Source: Martelella mediterranea | Lineage (GTDB): Bacteria > Pseudomonadota > Alphaproteobacteria > Rhizobiales > Rhizobiaceae | NCBI RefSeq assembly: GCF_021021415.1 | Contig: NZ_JAINWJ010000039.1 | Coordinates: 1 to 64,000, forward strand | Direction: 5' to 3' | DNA: 64,000 nt | Shown: positions 60,728 through 64,000 of the stretch, one piece after another | Position numbering within the stretch: position 1 is the stretch's first letter | How the letters are laid out: every line of letters begins with the position of its first letter | The notes under the pieces: generated by a model | Database searches by the model: none | The model's input: only the letters and a program-made list of their open reading frames with translations | Told to the model about the DNA's origin: nothing | Made by a program: the position numbers and the translations under genes

Positions 60728-61602
60728 CCCACCCCCGCGGGCCAAGGCCAGGTCACATGACGGCAGGCCGCATCGGCCTCTACCTGTTCCTGCTGAGCGC
60801 CGTGCTGTTTTTCGCCGTGCCGCTTTACGTCATGATCGTCACATCCCTGAAAACTATGGACGAAATCCGTCTCGGCCAGATCTTCGCCCTGCCGCGTCAC
60901 TTCGATCTGTCCGCCTGGATCACGGCCTGGACGGCGGCCTGCACCGGAACGGAATGTGAAGGCATCCGCGTCGGCTTCTGGAACTCCGTCAGGATCACCA
61001 TCCCCGCGGTCGCCATTTCGGTTTTTGTCGGCGCCGTCAACGGCTATGCCCTGTCGTTCTGGCGGGTGCGGGGCTCGAAGCTTCTGTTTACGCTGCTGAT
61101 GGCCGGCGCCCTGATACCCTATCAGGTTTTCCTTTATCCGTTGGTGCGCGCAATGGCCACGCTCGGCCTCTACAACTCCCTCGGCGGCATCATACTGGTG
61201 CATGTGCTTTTCGGCCTGCCGCTGGTCACGCTTCTGTTCCGCAACTATTTCGTGACGATCCCCGAAGAGCTGTTCAAGGCCGCGCGCGTCGATGGCGCCG
61301 GTTTCTGGCGCATCCTGCTCGAGATCATGCTGCCGATGGCCGTTCCGATGATCGTCGTTGCATCGATGTTTCAGTTCACCGGCATCTGGAACGATTTCCT
61401 GCTCGGCCTGGTCTTTGCCGGCCGGGACAATCTTCCGATGACGATTGAGCTCAACAACATCGTCAACACCACCACCGGCGAACGCCTCTACAACGTCAAC
61501 ATGGCGGCCACCATGCTCACCGCGCTCGTGCCGCTGGCGATTTATTTTCTCTCCGGCCGCTGGTTCGTGCGCGGCATCGCCGCCGGCGCCGTCAAAGGAT
61601 AA
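60724..61602 (+). CDS. CUT1 ABC transporter permease (MalG type)
   Basis: Inner-membrane permease of 292 aa with LSAVLFFAVPLYVMIVTSLKTMDEIR, a periplasmic loop containing two Cys (AACTGTECEG) seen in glucose-type MalG subunits, and the EAA loop PEELFKAARVDGAGFWRILLEIMLPMA. Coupled to the upstream permease by a four-base overlap and nine bases ahead of the ATPase gene. Confidence 0.9.
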   Translation: MTHPRGPRPGHMTAGRIGLYLFLLSAVLFFAVPLYVMIVTSLKTMDEIRLGQIFALPRHFDLSAWITAWTAACTGTECEGIRVGFWNSVRITIPAVAISVFVGAVNGYALSFWRVRGSKLLFTLLMAGALIPYQVFLYPLVRAMATLGLYNSLGGIILVHVLFGLPLVTLLFRNYFVTIPEELFKAARVDGAGFWRILLEIMLPMAVPMIVVASMFQFTGIWNDFLLGLVFAGRDNLPMTIELNNIVNTTTGERLYNVNMAATMLTALVPLAIYFLSGRWFVRGIAAGAVKG

Positions 61603-61611
61603 GGCTCAATC

Positions 61612-62697
61612 ATGGAAACCGCTGTTTCAGTCAGGGATTTGAAGATCGCCTATGGCGACCATACGGTCATCGAGGAATTGTCGATCGATATCGCCCGCCG
61701 CGAGTTTCTCGTTCTGCTCGGCCCTTCCGGTTGCGGCAAGTCAACGCTCCTGAATTCGATTGCCGGGTTGCAGGATATCACCGACGGCGAGATCTGGATC
61801 CATGGCAACAATGTCACCTGGGAGGAACCCAAGGATCGCGGCATAGGCATGGTTTTCCAGTCCTATGCGCTTTATCCGCAGATGACCGTGCGCAAGAACC
61901 TGTCCTTCGGCCTGCGCGTCGCGGGTCGCCTGCCCAAGGCGGAGGTCGAGGCCCGCGTGGACCGCGCCGCGCGATTGCTCCATCTCGAAAACCTGCTGGA
62001 CCGAAAGCCGTCGGAGCTTTCCGGCGGACAGCGCCAGCGCGTTGCCATCGGCCGGGCGCTTGTGCGCGAAGTCGACGTCTTTCTGTTCGACGAGCCGTTG
62101 TCGAACCTCGACGCCAAGCTGCGCAATGAGCTGCGTGTGGAGATCAAGAAGCTGCATCAGCAGCTCGGCAACACGATGATCTACGTTACCCACGACCAGG
62201 TGGAGGCGCTGACGCTGGCCGATCGCATCGCGATCATGCGCGACGGCGTTATCCAGCAGGTGGCCGCGCCATCGGAAATCTATCATCGTCCCGTCAATCT
62301 GTTCGTTGCCGGCTTCATCGGCGCTCCGGCGATGAATTTCATCTCCGGCAGCATCGAGCTTGCGGACGGCGGGCCGGTTTTCAACAGTCCCGATCTTTCG
62401 CTCGACCTTTCGGGCTATGCCTTCCGGGAGGGCGCGCGCGCCGGCCCGGCAACGCTCGGCTTCCGCCCGGAGCATCTCGTGATCGATGGCGCGGCGGCGG
62501 GTCTTCCGGTCATTGCCGGCCGCGTCGCTGTCGTCGAACCGATGGGCGCCGATGCGATCGTTTGGTTCGACCGGGGCGAGAACAGCCTTTCGTTCAGAAC
62601 CATGGATGAGGTGACCCTGCGGCCCGGTGACGAAATCGCGCCCGGGATCGATATCGCCAGGGCGTCGCTCTTCGACGAAGCCGGACGCCGTCTTTAG
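61612..62697 (+). CDS. CUT1 ABC transporter ATPase (MalK/UgpC type)
   Basis: ATPase of 361 aa with Walker [20 protein letters not shown], the signature [14 protein letters not shown], Walker [14 protein letters not shown]-loop [11 protein letters not shown], and a TOBE domain (GAPAMNFISG, GFRPEHLVIDG). It completes the module G transporter. Its stop codon touches the base of a strong terminator. Confidence 0.92.
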   Translation: METAVSVRDLKIAYGDHTVIEELSIDIARREFLVLLGPSGCGKSTLLNSIAGLQDITDGEIWIHGNNVTWEEPKDRGIGMVFQSYALYPQMTVRKNLSFGLRVAGRLPKAEVEARVDRAARLLHLENLLDRKPSELSGGQRQRVAIGRALVREVDVFLFDEPLSNLDAKLRNELRVEIKKLHQQLGNTMIYVTHDQVEALTLADRIAIMRDGVIQQVAAPSEIYHRPVNLFVAGFIGAPAMNFISGSIELADGGPVFNSPDLSLDLSGYAFREGARAGPATLGFRPEHLVIDGAAAGLPVIAGRVAVVEPMGADAIVWFDRGENSLSFRTMDEVTLRPGDEIAPGIDIARASLFDEAGRRL

Positions 62698-62733
62698 ATC
62701 ATCGGGCGCTTGGTATGAAGCGCCCGATGATCT
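62696..62733 (+). terminator. rho-independent terminator of module G
   Basis: A 16-bp perfect stem (62696-62711 with 62718-62733), loop GGTATG, followed by CGTTTCTT. It is the strongest terminator in the window and separates the transporter from the GMC oxidoreductase gene. Confidence 0.88.
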
Positions 62734-62823
62734 CGTTTCTTACCTTTGCCGCGTCGGGTTATCGAAAAACCGGTGACCACTTTTTCGCCCGGCGCTCCAA
62801 TACGCAAATACGATCGGAAATAC

Positions 62824-64000
62824 ATGTCCACCAAGATATATGATGCACTTGTGATCGGTTCCGGCGCTGCCGGGTCTTTCGCGGCAAAGGAACTGACGGA
62901 GCAGGGGCTTTCCGTCCTTCTTCTGGAGGCCGGCCGCGAAGTCGGGCCGGCGGATTTCGATCCGGACCGGAAGAAGCCGCCGGCAGGCGCCATCAATATC
63001 TGGGAGCGCATGCGCGCGACGCTGAAGGGCCAGCCGATTCAGGCCCGGGCCGCGTTCTTCACCGAGCGTCTGAGCCATTTCTTCGTCAACGACGTGAAAA
63101 ATCCCTACACCACGCCGAAGGGCGAACCCTTTCTCTGGATTCGCGGACGGCAGGGCGGCGGTCGCCTTCACAGTTTCGGTCGCGTGCTGCTGCGCTGGAC
63201 CGATGCGGATTTCAAGATCAGATCGCGCACGGGCAAGGGGGCGGACTGGCCGGTTTCCTACAGCGAACTGGCCCCTTTCTACGACGAGGTCGAGCGCTGC
63301 CTCGGGCTTTTCGGCAACCGGGACGATGTCGAGACGCTGCCCGACGGCATCTATTGCCGGCCCGCCATGCTGACGCCCGGCGAACAGGCCTTCAAATCCG
63401 CGGTCGAGAGCCGGTGGCCGGGCCGTCACGTGGTTTCGTGGCGCTATATCGCCCCCGATCCGGAACGGGTGCCCCGCCCCCTGCGAGAAGCGAAGGCGAG
63501 CGGCCGGCTGAGCATCCGCTACAATGCCGTCGTCCGCCGCATAATCACGGATGACGCGACCGGACTGGCGACGGGCGTGGACTTTATCGACCGGGTCACG
63601 GGAAAGCCGGAAATCGCCCATGGGGCCAGGGTCGTCGTCTGCGCCTCGCCGGTAGAAAGCGTCAGGCTGCTGCTGAATTCCGCCTCTTCCCGGCATCCCG
63701 ACGGCCTGGGCAACGGCTCCGGCCTGCTCGGCCGCTATTTCATGGACCAGCTTCCATGCCTGGCGTTCGGCTCGTTTCCGGGCGCCAAGGGCTGGGCGCG
63801 GGACGGATCGGCTCCTGAGGATCCGTTCTACAATGCTTCCGGCGGAATATTCATACCCCGGTTCGATGAAAGCGAGCCGGCGCGCGGCGATTTCGACTAT
63901 CAGGGCAGCGTTGGACGAAGCCCGGTCGGCGCGGATGAAGACGCGCAGCTCTCCTTCTTCGGCTTCGGCCGAATGCTGCCATACGCGGATAATCGGATCA
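62824..64000 (+). CDS. GMC-type FAD oxidoreductase, partial (runs off the window)
   Basis: Open frame from the ATG at 62824 to the window end, 392 codons. Dinucleotide-binding motif GSGAAG (residues 12-17), followed by LLLEAGRE. Further GMC blocks are WIRGRQGGGR and VVCASPVESVRLLLNSASS. The C-terminal His-Asn/His catalytic region lies beyond the window. The layout resembles glucoside 3-dehydrogenase and gluconate 2-dehydrogenase large subunits, which oxidise sugars to keto-sugars. No signal peptide is seen. It is beyond a strong terminator and has its own, unidentified, promoter. Confidence 0.85.
   Translation, partial: MSTKIYDALVIGSGAAGSFAAKELTEQGLSVLLLEAGREVGPADFDPDRKKPPAGAINIWERMRATLKGQPIQARAAFFTERLSHFFVNDVKNPYTTPKGEPFLWIRGRQGGGRLHSFGRVLLRWTDADFKIRSRTGKGADWPVSYSELAPFYDEVERCLGLFGNRDDVETLPDGIYCRPAMLTPGEQAFKSAVESRWPGRHVVSWRYIAPDPERVPRPLREAKASGRLSIRYNAVVRRIITDDATGLATGVDFIDRVTGKPEIAHGARVVVCASPVESVRLLLNSASSRHPDGLGNGSGLLGRYFMDQLPCLAFGSFPGAKGWARDGSAPEDPFYNASGGIFIPRFDESEPARGDFDYQGSVGRSPVGADEDAQLSFFGFGRMLPYADNRI

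Noticed and set aside
1..64000. CRISPR arrays, rRNA or tRNA genes, replication or plasmid-partition genes, phage genes
   Set aside because: Looked for while reading through; no regularly spaced repeats, RNA genes or replication/structural phage proteins were seen.

Overview
The window looks like a catabolic accessory replicon or island of an alphaproteobacterium, most probably Rhizobiales. The grounds are GC-rich codon use, several CUT1/CUT2 sugar ABC transporters packed side by side, an MtlK-type mannitol dehydrogenase, XylX/KGSADH enzymes resembling those of Caulobacter, and rhizobial-type IS elements. No housekeeping gene, rRNA or tRNA was seen. Species and replicon type cannot be fixed from the sequence alone.

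Layout. (0) 25-1843: an IS110 transposase with a suspect C-terminus, then an IS5 element with two frame-shifted ORFs. (A) 2278-11604: a promoter and a 21-bp GntR/FadR-type operator, then one long operon. It holds a CUT2 transporter, a GntR regulator, mannonate dehydratase UxuA, an AGE-family isomerase, an SDR, an RraA-family protein and a YbhE-type lactonase. Together they could form a non-phosphorylative mannose-type oxidation route. An intact IS6 element (11691-12585) follows. (B) 12602-19545: a CUT1 polyol-type transporter and a zinc alcohol dehydrogenase (minus strand), divergent from a mannitol 2-dehydrogenase. (C) 19631-32892: a second AGE + RraA pair with an IclR regulator (minus strand), divergent from a Weimberg-like set: SDR, MBL-fold hydrolase, glucarate-dehydratase-subgroup enolase, CUT2 transporter, XylX-like dehydratase and 2-oxoglutarate-semialdehyde dehydrogenase. 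A second, paralogous IclR closes the block. An IS5-family remnant follows (33054-33473).

(D) 33573-40101: a CUT2 system in which the ATPase is fused to a permease, with a further permease, an amidohydrolase and a SorC regulator. (E) 40294-46926: a second SorC regulator divergent from a type I sulfatase and a PotD-type transporter whose two permease domains are fused. An IS6 remnant follows (to about 47420). (F) 47663-56113: a LacI regulator, a CUT1 transporter, two SDRs, a tagatose/psicose 3-epimerase with all four catalytic residues, and a small P-loop kinase. (G) 56170-64000: a LacI regulator divergent, across two operators, from a TIM-barrel isomerase and a CUT1 transporter. A strong terminator follows, then a GMC oxidoreductase cut by the window end.

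The genes work as self-contained modules of uptake, oxidation or isomerisation, and local regulator, often with an IS element at the module boundary. Modules A and C share paralogous transporters, AGE isomerases and RraA proteins, so one probably arose from the other. The best candidates for undescribed biology are the RraA proteins as sugar-acid aldolases, the MBL hydrolase as a pentonolactonase, the ATPase-permease fusion, and the stem-loops that recur after solute-binding-protein genes.
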